A stretch of 64,000 nucleotides of DNA, taken from NCBI GenBank assembly GCA_964468725.1, contig CAYXVU010000003.1, forward strand, positions 11,827-75,826, read 5' to 3'. Below are positions 34,328 through 43,405 of the stretch, in pieces. How positions within the stretch are numbered: position 1 is the first letter of the stretch; every line of letters begins with the position of its first letter. Source of the DNA: CAYXVU01 sp964468725. Its GTDB lineage: Bacteria > Acidobacteriota > Blastocatellia > UBA7656. Below the pieces are notes generated by a model. That model had not been told where the DNA came from and ran no database searches. It saw nothing but the letters and a program-made list of their open reading frames with translations. The translations under genes and the position numbers were made by a program.

Positions 34328-36535
34328 ATGCATAAGCGCGCAGCGGTCTTCTCGATTTTGTTAATGCTCTTGTTTGCTTCGTCTCTCACTTGGTTGTCTG
34401 CAAGGGATGTCGCAGCGCAGACGGGGGAAGAGCAAAATGGTTTGCCGGAAGCCGTGCAAGTCGGCGGCCTCGAAATGGCGGTCAAGGCCGGTTTTGGTAA
34501 GCTGGCTGTCAGCACCTCATACGGCAGTTGGGTGCCGTTTCGCATCAGCCTCGCCAATCAGGGCGCACCCATCAATGGTCGCCTGATCGTGCGCACCGAA
34601 TCACAGCCCAATCCGAGCCCGCAAGTCCGCGAGTTCACCAAAGATATCCAACTGCCAACCGGCGCACGCCAACTTCATGAGATCACCGCCTACGTCAACT
34701 CTGCACACAAAGAGACGGAGGTTATTCTCCTCTCCGACGGGCAAGAGGCAGCGAAAGTTTTGGTCAAAGTCGAGCGCACTTATTACTCAAACGAGCAACT
34801 CGATATTGGGGTGATTGACACCGACGCGACGACGCTCAATCATCTCGGCTCGGTCGAAATTTTTCGTCCGCCGAATCGAGCGCCCTTCAAAGGTGCGCCC
34901 GCGCAGCCGACGGCGTCGCCCAATGCGAACGCTGCGAATCAAACAGCCGCCTCTCCAACTCCGCCGCCTGCTCCGCCAACTCGGCGACGCAGAGGTTGGG
35001 GGTCGAATCAACAGGGGCCGACCGCCCATCCGGTCGTCTTTCCGGCAGAAGACATGCCGCGCGATTTCGTTTCCTATGACTCGCTTGATGTCGTCGTTTT
35101 GGGCGATGCGCCGCTCAGTCAGTTGACGGAAGAGCAAAGCCGCGCGCTGCGCTTATGGGTTGCCGCGGGCGGATTTTTGATCGTCACCGGCGGCGCAGAC
35201 ATTGCGGGATTGCGCGCCGCTGGATTGGATGCCATCTTGCCGGTTGAGGCGCAGGGTACAACGTCGAGCGCAACGCTTGACGTATTGACGGCGACTTACG
35301 GGCGATTTGAATCCTCCGAGTCCTTGCTGGCCATTTCGGCTCATTTGCGAGACGGCGCGCGCCTGCTGCTTGGCACTAGTGATCGGGTGATCGCCGCCGA
35401 AAAAACGTATGGCAGCGGGTTGGTGCGGTTTGTTGCCATCAATCCCAAACTCAATCCCTATCGGGGTTGGGCGAGTGCGAAGGATTTATGGACAGACCTG
35501 TTGTTGCCTGCGATTGAAACGCAGAGCCGTCAAACTAACTGGCTGATGATGGGGCGCAGATGGAGTCCGCGTTCGAATACCGGCGGCGGACAGAATGCGC
35601 TCTTCAAACTTGCTGATATCAAACCGCCATCGGCGAACTATTTTCTGCTCTTTTTGCTCGCCTATATCCTCACGGTCGGGCCGATCAACTACTTCGCCTT
35701 GAAGTGGGTCAAGAAACTGGATTGGGCGTGGGTGACGATTCCCGCCGTTGTGCTGCTGTTTACAACGGCGAGCGTGATCACGTCGGAGATCGGTCGCGGC
35801 GGCGGTTCGGTCGCTGCGGAAATTACCCTTGTCGAATTGCATCAGCCCGAGCGCATCGCGCGCGATATGGCGGGCGTATTGGTGATGCCTTCGGCAAAAG
35901 GTGTACAGGAGATCACGCTTGCCGGAACGGATGTATTTGCCAGAGATTCGAGCGCTGATATCGGGCCAAGCGGGAGTTCTAACGGCGCGATAGAGGTCGA
36001 AAACCGAGGGCAGGATTTTCAGTTCAATGTTCCGGTCAACACCTGGTCGGCGGAGATGTTCGAGGCAAGTGCGGTGCGCGAGGTTGCCGCGCCGCTCGTT
36101 GCCCTCTCCGAGGGGGGCGAGTCGGGTGGTGGCGCGGTGAAGGTAAAGAACCTCAGCGGCGTGCCGATCAGCAAAGCGGCGCTGATCGGTGTGAGCGGGG
36201 TGTCGGAATTGTTTGATTTGGCTCCGGGCGCAGAGCAAGAGATCAAGCTCAACACCCCACAATCGAGTAGCTTTATCAACTGGTACTCTATGCAATTGGA
36301 ACCGAACAGCCTCGAACAGCAAACCTTTGACGATTTGAGCGCGGCGCTCGAATACGAAATCAGCGGCGAGGCCGGACAGCGACAACTGTTTTATGATAGC
36401 GTGCAGATGCCCAATGTCGTGCCCCTGCTGCAACGCCCGATTCTGGTCGCCTTTGTTGACGATACGCCGATCAAGATAACCTTCAAAAGCTCGATCAAAC
36501 GTCAAGGCAGAACCCTCTATGTGGTGCATCTGTGA
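34328..36535 (+). CDS. Large exported membrane protein of a MoxR/DUF58-type cluster
   Basis: The protein has 735 residues from ATG 34328 (an earlier ATG at 34286 is also open). A signal peptide (VFSILLMLLFASSLTWLSARDVAAQ) is followed by a beta-rich ectodomain. A Pro/Ala/Asn-rich linker (about residues 190-225) precedes a glutamine-amidotransferase-like fold (DVVVLGDAPLSQLTEEQSRALRLWV...GGFLIVTGGADIAGLR). Two membrane helices come near residues 440-490 (YFLLFLLAYILTVGPINYFALKWV; TIPAVVLLFTTASVIT), followed by a further beta domain. The exact family is not recognised. It resembles the big membrane proteins found with ABC, MoxR and DUF58 genes, which follow directly. Confidence 0.75.
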   Translation: MHKRAAVFSILLMLLFASSLTWLSARDVAAQTGEEQNGLPEAVQVGGLEMAVKAGFGKLAVSTSYGSWVPFRISLANQGAPINGRLIVRTESQPNPSPQVREFTKDIQLPTGARQLHEITAYVNSAHKETEVILLSDGQEAAKVLVKVERTYYSNEQLDIGVIDTDATTLNHLGSVEIFRPPNRAPFKGAPAQPTASPNANAANQTAASPTPPPAPPTRRRRGWGSNQQGPTAHPVVFPAEDMPRDFVSYDSLDVVVLGDAPLSQLTEEQSRALRLWVAAGGFLIVTGGADIAGLRAAGLDAILPVEAQGTTSSATLDVLTATYGRFESSESLLAISAHLRDGARLLLGTSDRVIAAEKTYGSGLVRFVAINPKLNPYRGWASAKDLWTDLLLPAIETQSRQTNWLMMGRRWSPRSNTGGGQNALFKLADIKPPSANYFLLFLLAYILTVGPINYFALKWVKKLDWAWVTIPAVVLLFTTASVITSEIGRGGGSVAAEITLVELHQPERIARDMAGVLVMPSAKGVQEITLAGTDVFARDSSADIGPSGSSNGAIEVENRGQDFQFNVPVNTWSAEMFEASAVREVAAPLVALSEGGESGGGAVKVKNLSGVPISKAALIGVSGVSELFDLAPGAEQEIKLNTPQSSSFINWYSMQLEPNSLEQQTFDDLSAALEYEISGEAGQRQLFYDSVQMPNVVPLLQRPILVAFVDDTPIKITFKSSIKRQGRTLYVVHL

Positions 36536-36585
36536 AGGCAACAAGCAGGGGGATAGATATGCCATCTCCGGTAGCGTAAAACGAT

Positions 36586-37512
36586 ATGATCAAACTCGAA
36601 AACGTTACGAAGTATTACAAACAATTTCCCGCTGTCAACGACATCAGCTTCGAGATCGGACGTGGCGAAGTCTTTGGTTTCATCGGCCCGAACGGTGCAG
36701 GGAAGACGACGACCATCAAAATGCTTTCGACCTTGATGATGCCGTCGCAAGGCACACTGACCATCGGCGGTTACGATGTGGTGCGCGAGCCGCATGAGGT
36801 GCGCCGCATTATCGGATATATGCCGGACAGCTTCGGCGTCTATGAAGATTTGTTGGTGTGGGAGTATCTGGATTATTTCGCCGCGCTCTATAAAGTGCTG
36901 CCTTCCAAACGCAAAGCGGCAATTGATGATGTGCTTGAACTGACCGACCTGACGATCAAATACAACTCGCAAGTGATGAGTCTGTCGCGCGGCATGAAGC
37001 AGCGATTGTGTTTGGCAAAGACGCTCATTCATGACCCGGAAGTCTTGTTGCTTGATGAACCGGCATCAGGCCTTGACCCGCACGCGCGCATCGAGATTCG
37101 GGAACTCATCCGCGAGCTTTGTCGCATGGGCAAAACCGTCGTCGTTTCCTCGCATATCTTGACCGAGCTTGCCGATTTTTGCACTTCGATTGGCATTATC
37201 GAAGCCGGTCGCATGTTAGCCGCCGGTCGTCTCGATGAGATTACCGCACAGCTTGCCGGTCACGTCTTGTTGGAGATTACCGTAAAAGGCGACCCGACGG
37301 CGGCTCTGGATTTGCTGGCCGAACGCCCGGAAGTCAAACATGCGACCTGCGACGGTCGCGTCATTCACGCCGAATACACTGGCAACCCCGATGATGTTGA
37401 CGAGCTATTGGCTTATTTGGTGAAGGGCGATGTGCGCGTCCTCGGTTTTTCGCGCACGCAGGCCGATTTGGAAGATATCTTCCTCAAAATTACACGCGGG
37501 GTCGTCGCCTAG
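36586..37512 (+). CDS. ABC-2 type transporter ATP-binding protein
   Basis: The protein has 308 residues. Walker A is GPNGAGKTTTIKML (near residue 37), the signature is LSRGMKQRLCLAKTL, Walker B is LLLDEPASGLDP, and the switch is VVVSSHIL. The C-terminal domain (VLLEITVKGDP...FSRTQADLEDIFLKIT) is typical of CcmA-type export ATPases that pair with ABC-2 permeases. The permease gene follows 78 bp later. Likely substrates are unknown. The leader 37513-37590 has no other feature. Confidence 0.92.
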   Translation: MIKLENVTKYYKQFPAVNDISFEIGRGEVFGFIGPNGAGKTTTIKMLSTLMMPSQGTLTIGGYDVVREPHEVRRIIGYMPDSFGVYEDLLVWEYLDYFAALYKVLPSKRKAAIDDVLELTDLTIKYNSQVMSLSRGMKQRLCLAKTLIHDPEVLLLDEPASGLDPHARIEIRELIRELCRMGKTVVVSSHILTELADFCTSIGIIEAGRMLAAGRLDEITAQLAGHVLLEITVKGDPTAALDLLAERPEVKHATCDGRVIHAEYTGNPDDVDELLAYLVKGDVRVLGFSRTQADLEDIFLKITRGVVA

Positions 37513-37590
37513 CGAGGACTGAGGCATGCGGACTGTGGGTTGAGCGAGCCATGAGTCTGTTCAGCCCTCCGTTCTCATTATTATTGAAAT

Positions 37591-38421
37591 ATGACCATAT
37601 CGAATCCAATTTTGATCAAAGAGATGCGCACCCGCATGCGAGGCAAACGCGCCTTTTTGGTGTTGACCGGGTACGCGCTGATTTTAAGCCTCATCATCGG
37701 GCTGATCTACATGGTAGTCGTCAACAATGCCCCGGCAGGCGTAGTCAATCAAGCTGGTAAATTTCTCACGCCCGTACTGATCTTTGTGCAGATGGGGTTG
37801 ATCTGTTTGATCGCGCCGACCTTCTCGGCAAGCGCCATTTCGACGGAGCGCGAACAGGAGACTTTTGACCTACTCATTGCCTCGCTGGCCAGTTCGAAGA
37901 CCATTCTGCTTGGCAAAGTCGGCGCTTCCCTTTCATATCTGTTACTCACCTTGTTTGGCTCGTTGCCCCTGATTGCCCTGACCTATTCGCTTGGCGGCAT
38001 TGCGCTTGGCGATATTGCCAAAGCCTACCTGGTGATGATGTTCGCAGGGATGACCTACTGCTCAATGAGTTTTTACTGGTCGTGTCTGATTCGTCGAGGT
38101 GTGATTGCGCAACTGGTCAGTATCTTTTCGGTAATCTTTCTGGTGGCGGGCATACCGGCGTTGGCACTCTTTATGTCGGCCTTGGCGAATAGCTTTTCGG
38201 GCGGCAATACGCAGAGTTATTTGCAGATCGCATTTCTGTTGCTCCGAACCAACCCGTTTGCGGCAATTGCCTCGTTGATCGTCGGTTTCCCGATCCCCAA
38301 CAATATCTGGTTCAGCAGTATTCCAATCTGGGTGACGCAAGTGCTATTTTACTCATTGCTGACAGCGCTCAGCTTGTTTCTCAGTTTTCGGCGATTGGAG
38401 AGGGTGCGACATTGGATGTAA
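37591..38421 (+). CDS. ABC-2 type permease
   Basis: The protein has 276 residues and about six membrane helices. The N-terminal motif NPILIKEMRTRMRGKRAF and the ISTEREQETFDLLIASLASSKTILLGK segment (about residues 92-118) are diagnostic of ABC-2 permeases. It pairs with the ATPase encoded at 36586. Its 3' end overlaps the TTG start of the next gene by 10 bp, so these are coupled. Confidence 0.9.
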   Translation: MTISNPILIKEMRTRMRGKRAFLVLTGYALILSLIIGLIYMVVVNNAPAGVVNQAGKFLTPVLIFVQMGLICLIAPTFSASAISTEREQETFDLLIASLASSKTILLGKVGASLSYLLLTLFGSLPLIALTYSLGGIALGDIAKAYLVMMFAGMTYCSMSFYWSCLIRRGVIAQLVSIFSVIFLVAGIPALALFMSALANSFSGGNTQSYLQIAFLLLRTNPFAAIASLIVGFPIPNNIWFSSIPIWVTQVLFYSLLTALSLFLSFRRLERVRHWM

Positions 38422-40487
38422 GAGAGGCAATCAGAGAAATCCGGCAACTGGTGCAGAACGTGCAGCGGCGCGAACATCTGCGTTCACTGTTCAGCCATGC
38501 GGCATTGACCCTGCTCATCGGCGGGGCGCTGGCGGCAGCGGTCGTCGTGATAGCCAAGATGCGCCCGACCCTTGCCGCTTCGTGGGCACTTGCCGCAGGG
38601 GTCATGAGTCTGGCAGTTGTCGCTTTTGCCGCACGCTGGTACCTGACGCGTCTGACGGAAGACGATGTTACCTCAAAGGTTGATCGCGCTTTGCAATTGG
38701 AAGACCGATTGCTGACAGCTTATAACCTGTTGGCGCGCCGCGCGCCGACTACTGAAATGGAAGCGGCACTGATTGATGATACGGCTGCGCGCCTCCGCGA
38801 CGCGAAAGTTTCGGCGCTTGCGCCTTATCGCTTTACCCGGTTGCATGGGTTGAGTTTGATCGGCGGGGTGGCGCTAATGGTCGCCTTGTTGATTCCGCAA
38901 ACCGCATTGCCGGGCGGCGCAGCGATTGCCGAAGAGCGCGCCGATATTCAAGCCGCCGGTGAGATGCTGGAACAGGTGGCCAGCGAAGTTACCAAAGAGT
39001 TGCCTGCGGAGAGCGAGACCGCAAAGCTGGCAACTGAGCAGGCTGAACTCGGTCGCGCCTTGCGGCGCTCGAATGACACGCGCGCCGAAGCGTTAAAAAA
39101 GATCGGCAACCTCGAAAACCGGATTCGGGAACGCCACGACTATCTGTCGAATACGCGCGCCAACGAGATCGTGGCGATGGCCGAAAGGCGATTGCGATCT
39201 GCCTTAGCCAAAGTCGGCAAGCCGCAAAGCGAACAACTGGCACGCGCCGAATCCCGACCTGCCGATGCTGCCAGCGAAGCCGCCAAATCCAGCCCTGTGA
39301 CAGCTAACCCCAAAGGCGATGAGAAACCTCCGGCCTCTAAAGCGAAGCCCGCGCCCGTCGCCGCTGATACATCGAAGCCTCCTGATGCCGCATCAGCTTC
39401 GTCAAATGCGAATCGCAAAGGTGACGCGGCGAGCGATCAAGGTCAAGCAACCACACCGCCTTCGAAACCCGAAGGCCGCGACAATCGCAACAACGCTCTC
39501 AACCCTCCTCGCTCCTCTGGTGAACAACCGGGGTCGGCCAATTCGGAAACGACCACTTCGACGAATCCTCAGAAGGGCGAAGGCGGGCAGCCCGCGACTT
39601 CATCAGAGGCGCAGCCTAACCCGACTTCCGGGCAATCCGCCAGCGCGGAGACCGCTACTACCGGCGATCAAGGCGCGCCCAATCAGCCCAAGCCGGATGA
39701 GGCTGCCGGTCAGCCCAATAGCCTGACCGGGGCGATGACAGGGGAGGCTTTGAAAGCAGCGCCGAATCTTTCTGGCGAGTTGATGAAGCAAGCGGCGCAG
39801 ATGCGACTCGGTCAGCTCAAACCTGAAGACATAAAAAATCTGCAAGCCTCCGCGCAAGAATTGGCGCGCGACCTGTCACAGCTAGCGCAGTCGAAAGAGT
39901 TTCAGCAAGCCGTCGAACAATTCGTTCGCAATGCCAGCCCTGAACAGCTTGAGCAGATGGCGCGTTCATTGTTGCAACAAGAACAGTTGAAGAAAGAGTT
40001 GGAGGCAACTGCGCGTTTGCTGGCCGAAAATCGCCAGATTCGTGAAATGGCCGCAGGCATTGCTAAACAGCTTGAAGACCGCTTCGGCCAACGCGATGAG
40101 CGCGCCCAATCACCCAATCGCACCACTCAAGGCGGCAATCCGCCAACCGGACAGGCCAGTGGCGAAGGCACACGTGGCAATGGTCGCGGCAACGGCGCAG
40201 GTACTGGCAAAGGCAGCAGCACGCAACCTCTGAACCCGCGTTTGACTGGGCAGGGCAAGGCTACACAATTGAGCGGCTCATTGCAGAACCGACAAGGGGG
40301 CGAATACCTGTTTTTGCAATCCAGCCCGACAACCGGCGCTTCGCGGCTGCCCTATTCATCTGCCTATCCGCGCTATCGTCGCGCCGCCGAACGTTCGGTT
40401 GAACGCAGTCAGATTCCGACTCATCTGCGCGGGATGATTCGCGACTATTTTGATGTCATCAACCCCGACGCCGGGAAGAAGAATTGA
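38412..40487 (+). CDS. Membrane protein with long Ser/Pro/Ala/Gln-rich and coiled-coil region
   Basis: The protein has 691 residues with a TTG start overlapping the permease. Two N-terminal hydrophobic segments (LLIGGALAAAVVVIAKM; ALAAGVMSLAVVAFAARW) and a third near residue 147 anchor it. Helical, coiled-coil-like segments follow (residues 180-270), then a low-complexity Ser/Pro/Asn/Thr linker (about 285-440). Next comes another helical region rich in Gln/Glu/Leu (about 450-555) and a Gly/Asn-rich stretch with a C-terminal YRRAAERSVERSQIPTHLRGMIRDYFDVI. That C-terminal helix resembles the end of DUF4175-like proteins. The function is unknown. Confidence 0.72.
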   Translation: MDVREAIREIRQLVQNVQRREHLRSLFSHAALTLLIGGALAAAVVVIAKMRPTLAASWALAAGVMSLAVVAFAARWYLTRLTEDDVTSKVDRALQLEDRLLTAYNLLARRAPTTEMEAALIDDTAARLRDAKVSALAPYRFTRLHGLSLIGGVALMVALLIPQTALPGGAAIAEERADIQAAGEMLEQVASEVTKELPAESETAKLATEQAELGRALRRSNDTRAEALKKIGNLENRIRERHDYLSNTRANEIVAMAERRLRSALAKVGKPQSEQLARAESRPADAASEAAKSSPVTANPKGDEKPPASKAKPAPVAADTSKPPDAASASSNANRKGDAASDQGQATTPPSKPEGRDNRNNALNPPRSSGEQPGSANSETTTSTNPQKGEGGQPATSSEAQPNPTSGQSASAETATTGDQGAPNQPKPDEAAGQPNSLTGAMTGEALKAAPNLSGELMKQAAQMRLGQLKPEDIKNLQASAQELARDLSQLAQSKEFQQAVEQFVRNASPEQLEQMARSLLQQEQLKKELEATARLLAENRQIREMAAGIAKQLEDRFGQRDERAQSPNRTTQGGNPPTGQASGEGTRGNGRGNGAGTGKGSSTQPLNPRLTGQGKATQLSGSLQNRQGGEYLFLQSSPTTGASRLPYSSAYPRYRRAAERSVERSQIPTHLRGMIRDYFDVINPDAGKKN

Positions 40488-40601
40488 AGAGATGCCAATA
40501 CCTTCACATCGGCGCATGGCGGCCAGCCGACAAAGGGCAGGTTACGGAGTTGCGCCGAGGCGACTGATTTGCAGATGACAATTTCTCAAGAGGAGCGAGG
40601 A

Positions 40602-41096
40602 ATGGATCAACGAGAGAAAGAGCGATTGCTTTGGAATTTACGATCTCTGCCGAATGAACTGGACGATTTACTCGGCGATCTGGATGAAGAGATACTGCGA
40701 TGGCGACCGAATCCGCGTAAGTGGTCGGTGAAAGAGATTATGTGCCACCTCCGCGATATGGAACGTTTCGCCTATCTGGCACGCTATCAGCGCATTCTCA
40801 GCGAAGATCAACCGGTGCTAGCCAATGTTGATCAAGACCGCCTCGCCGCAGAAAGCGATTACCTCAATCAAGACGCGAAAGAGGCGCTTGCGGACTTCAA
40901 ACGGCTGCGCGCCGAGACTGTTCAGACGCTCGAAGCCGCGTCGCTCGAAGCGTTTGACCGCATCGGCGTTCACGAAGCCGATGGCCCCTTTACCATTGAG
41001 CAATTCATACAGCGGCAACTCAAGGGTAATGATGTCAATCACCTCAATCAGATGAAGGACATCGTCGTTTTCAAGATGCCCTGGAAACAAGCATAG
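40602..41096 (+). CDS. DinB/YfiT-family protein
   Basis: The protein has 164 residues from ATG 40602, preceded by AGGAGCGAGG; a TTG at 40569 is also open. The core helices show PNELDDLLGDLDEEILRWRPNPRKWSVKEIMCHLRDMERFAYL over residues 15-57. The sequence has one His of the usual metal triad in CHLRDME and another in NDVNHLNQM, the DinB-type pattern. Such proteins are thiol transferases or metal-binding helical bundles. It interrupts the ABC/MoxR/DUF58 run; a functional link is not evident. Confidence 0.82.
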   Translation: MDQREKERLLWNLRSLPNELDDLLGDLDEEILRWRPNPRKWSVKEIMCHLRDMERFAYLARYQRILSEDQPVLANVDQDRLAAESDYLNQDAKEALADFKRLRAETVQTLEAASLEAFDRIGVHEADGPFTIEQFIQRQLKGNDVNHLNQMKDIVVFKMPWKQA

Positions 41097-41149
41097 TCTA
41101 TAGACCTTCGTCTGTTGTGAGTTGTATCAATTTTTAGCTGACAATAGAC

Positions 41150-41171
41150 GACGGACTACAGATGACGGACT
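41150..41171. repeat. Direct repeat GACGGACT, 14-bp period, before moxR
   Basis: Two copies of GACGGACT start at 41150 and 41164 (GACGGACTACAGAT then GACGGACT). They lie just before the MoxR gene start at 41175. Related GAC/CGG-type words occur in the inverted repeat at 42249-42294. Confidence 0.45.
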
Positions 41172-41174
41172 GCT

Positions 41175-42197
41175 ATGCAAACGTTAGGCGATATCAAGAA
41201 GAGAGTGGAAGAGTACGGCGAGAAGTTCAACGCCCTCAAAACCGAAATCGCGCAGGTCATCGTCGGACAAGAAGAGATTGTCGAAGGCGCGTTGCTGGCG
41301 ATGATGGCAGGCGGCCACGTCCTGCTCGAAGGGGTGCCGGGACTGGGCAAGACCTTGTTGGTTCGCACGCTTGCTGAAACGCTCGGCTTGCACTTTGCTC
41401 GCGTACAGTTTACGCCCGATCTGATGCCTGCCGATATTGTCGGCACCAACATCATTGTTGAAGGCGAAAGCGGCGAGAAGATGTTCCGCTTTCAGCACGG
41501 GCCGGTGTTTACCAACCTGCTGTTGGCCGATGAAATCAATCGCGCCACGCCGAAGACGCAATCCGCCCTGCTGGAGGCGATGCAAGAGCATCAAGTCACC
41601 GTCGGCGGCACGACCTATCCTCTCGAAGGAGTCTTCTTCGTACTGGCAACGCAGAACCCGCTAGAGATGGAAGGCACCTACCCGCTGCCCGAAGCGCAGC
41701 TTGATCGGTTTATCTTCAAGATCATCATCAACTATCCGTCGCGCACCGATCTGATTGAGGTGCTGCGGCGCACGACTGCTGAAGCGACGCCGCACGCCAA
41801 GTCGGTGCTGATGCCCGATCAGTTGATCGAGATGCGCAAACTTGTGCGCGAAGTCATCATCGCACCGCACGTCGAAGAAACCGTCGTTGATCTGCTCCTC
41901 CGCACTCATCCCGAACAAGAGGATGCGCCGGAGTTGGTCAGCCGCTACGTGCGCTATGGCGCCAGCCCGCGCGGCGCACAAGCCATCGTGCTGACGGCGA
42001 AGGCACGGGCTTTGGTTGCGGGTCGTTACAATGTCAGCATTGCGGATGTATTGGCAGTGGCGCGTGCAGCTTTGCGCCATCGCGTGATTCTGAATTTCGA
42101 AGGCGAAGCCGATGGCATCAGTGTTGATGCGATTCTTGATGAAGTATTGGAGCGTGCGGCGGCATCACGTAAAGAGATTGTCGGCGCACTCTCATAA
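41175..42197 (+). CDS. MoxR-type AAA+ ATPase
   Basis: The protein has 340 residues. Walker A is LEGVPGLGKTLLVRTL (near residue 46) and Walker B is LLLADEINRATPKTQSALLEAMQE (near 112). Sensor 1 is in VLATQNPLEMEGTYPLPEAQLDRF, with a C-terminal lid domain. MoxR ATPases act as chaperones, often maturing metal-binding or VWA-containing partners. The DUF58 protein encoded 109 bp downstream is the usual partner. Confidence 0.94.
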   Translation: MQTLGDIKKRVEEYGEKFNALKTEIAQVIVGQEEIVEGALLAMMAGGHVLLEGVPGLGKTLLVRTLAETLGLHFARVQFTPDLMPADIVGTNIIVEGESGEKMFRFQHGPVFTNLLLADEINRATPKTQSALLEAMQEHQVTVGGTTYPLEGVFFVLATQNPLEMEGTYPLPEAQLDRFIFKIIINYPSRTDLIEVLRRTTAEATPHAKSVLMPDQLIEMRKLVREVIIAPHVEETVVDLLLRTHPEQEDAPELVSRYVRYGASPRGAQAIVLTAKARALVAGRYNVSIADVLAVARAALRHRVILNFEGEADGISVDAILDEVLERAAASRKEIVGALS

Positions 42198-42248
42198 TAG
42201 TTCTGAATGAAGGCTGACGCAGAGGAGAACGACAACATAGGCTAAGGG

Positions 42249-42294
42249 CTGAGGACGATGGACGGAATCAGTTGCGAGCGTCCATCGTCCTCAG
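42249..42294. repeat. 16-bp perfect inverted repeat between moxR and DUF58 genes
   Basis: CTGAGGACGATGGACG and CGTCCATCGTCCTCAG enclose a 14-nt loop (42265-42278). The repeat ends 12 bp before the DUF58 ATG, so the hairpin would occupy the ribosome-binding region; no normal Shine-Dalgarno is visible there. Confidence 0.7.
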
Positions 42295-42306
42295 ACTTGT
42301 ATATAG

Positions 42307-43266
42307 ATGGCGACACCGCAAAAAAATCTGCTTGACCCGGCTTTCCTCAAGAAACTCGAACTGCTCAAGGTTCAAGCGCGGCGGGCATTCGCAGGCATCA
42401 TGCGCGGCGAGCGGCGTTCGACTCGCAAAGGCGCATCGGTTGAGTTTGCCGATTTCCGCAAGTATGAAGCGGGCGACGATTTTCGCCACGTGGATTGGAA
42501 TATCTATGCGCGGCTCGAACGGTTGATGCTGCGACAATTCGTCGAAGAAGAAGACGTGCGGATTGACCTCTTGATTGATCAAAGCCGTTCCATGCGATTC
42601 GGCCAGCCGATGACGAAATTCGATTTTGCCATCCGAACGGCGGCAGCAATTGCCTTTCTCGCCGTTAGCGGATTAGATCGCGTCGGACTGGCAACCTTTG
42701 ATTCTGCTTTACGCTCCAAATTGCGCGCCCAACGCGGACGTGGTCATCTGATTTCCAGCTTCGCTTTCTTGACGGAACTCTCCGATGCCATCCAAAAAGA
42801 CTTGCTTGCGACCAATCAACTGACTGAAGAGCCAAACTCTGAACGAGACAAGGCGCAAAAGACCAACCTCGCAGCCGTCCTCAGAGCCTATCAGCAGACA
42901 ACCTCACGCGCCGGAATCGTCTTTGTCATATCGGATTTTTTCGATGGCAGCGATTTTCGCAAAGAGATGAAACTGCTCGCGCGTCGCGGGTTTGACGTGA
43001 ATTTAATTCAAGTGCTGGCCTCTGAAGAACTGCGTCCCGAACTCGGCGGCGACTGGTTGCTGATAGATTCCGAAACCGGTGAAGAGCGCGAGATGACGAT
43101 CAACGCTCGCATTCTGGATGCTTATCGAGCCAAACTGAGCGAATTTACGACTGCGCTCGAAGCCTTTGCGCGCACGCAGGGCATCGGCTATCTGCTGGCG
43201 ACGACCGATCTGGCCTTTGAAGAATTGCTCTTGAAGCGACTGATTGAAAGCCGCATGGCCGGATAG
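42307..43266 (+). CDS. DUF58-domain protein (VWA-like)
   Basis: The protein has 319 residues. The DUF58 signature is seen in FADFRKYEAGDDFRHVDWNIYARLERLMLRQFVEEEDV over residues 45-83. A VWA/MIDAS-like DLLIDQSRSM then follows at about 87-96. It is cytoplasmic or peripheral and lies in the usual place beside a MoxR ATPase. The function of such pairs is protein maturation or envelope-stress-related in known cases, not proven here. Translation may be affected by the 16-bp hairpin just upstream. Confidence 0.92.
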   Translation: MATPQKNLLDPAFLKKLELLKVQARRAFAGIMRGERRSTRKGASVEFADFRKYEAGDDFRHVDWNIYARLERLMLRQFVEEEDVRIDLLIDQSRSMRFGQPMTKFDFAIRTAAAIAFLAVSGLDRVGLATFDSALRSKLRAQRGRGHLISSFAFLTELSDAIQKDLLATNQLTEEPNSERDKAQKTNLAAVLRAYQQTTSRAGIVFVISDFFDGSDFRKEMKLLARRGFDVNLIQVLASEELRPELGGDWLLIDSETGEEREMTINARILDAYRAKLSEFTTALEAFARTQGIGYLLATTDLAFEELLLKRLIESRMAG

Positions 43267-43306
43267 ATGGTGCACTCGAAACGGGTGCAGAGGGAAATGG
43301 GGTGAG

Positions 43307-43371
43307 TTGAGAGGCGGTCTTTGACCGCCGCCCTGCATACCCGATAACAGCGGTCAGAGACCGCCTCTCAA
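43307..43371. terminator. Bidirectional terminator-like 22-bp inverted repeat between convergent genes
   Basis: The arms 43307-43328 (starting TTGAGAGGCGGTC) and 43350-43371 (ending GACCGCCTCTCAA) are reverse complements except for one G-T pair. They lie between the ends of the convergent DUF58 and CrcB genes. A 21-nt loop separates them. The position fits a two-way terminator; there is no strong T-run. Confidence 0.7.
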
Positions 43372-43405
43372 CCAACAGTTCTCATTTTGTTTGGGAAACT
43401 CGATG

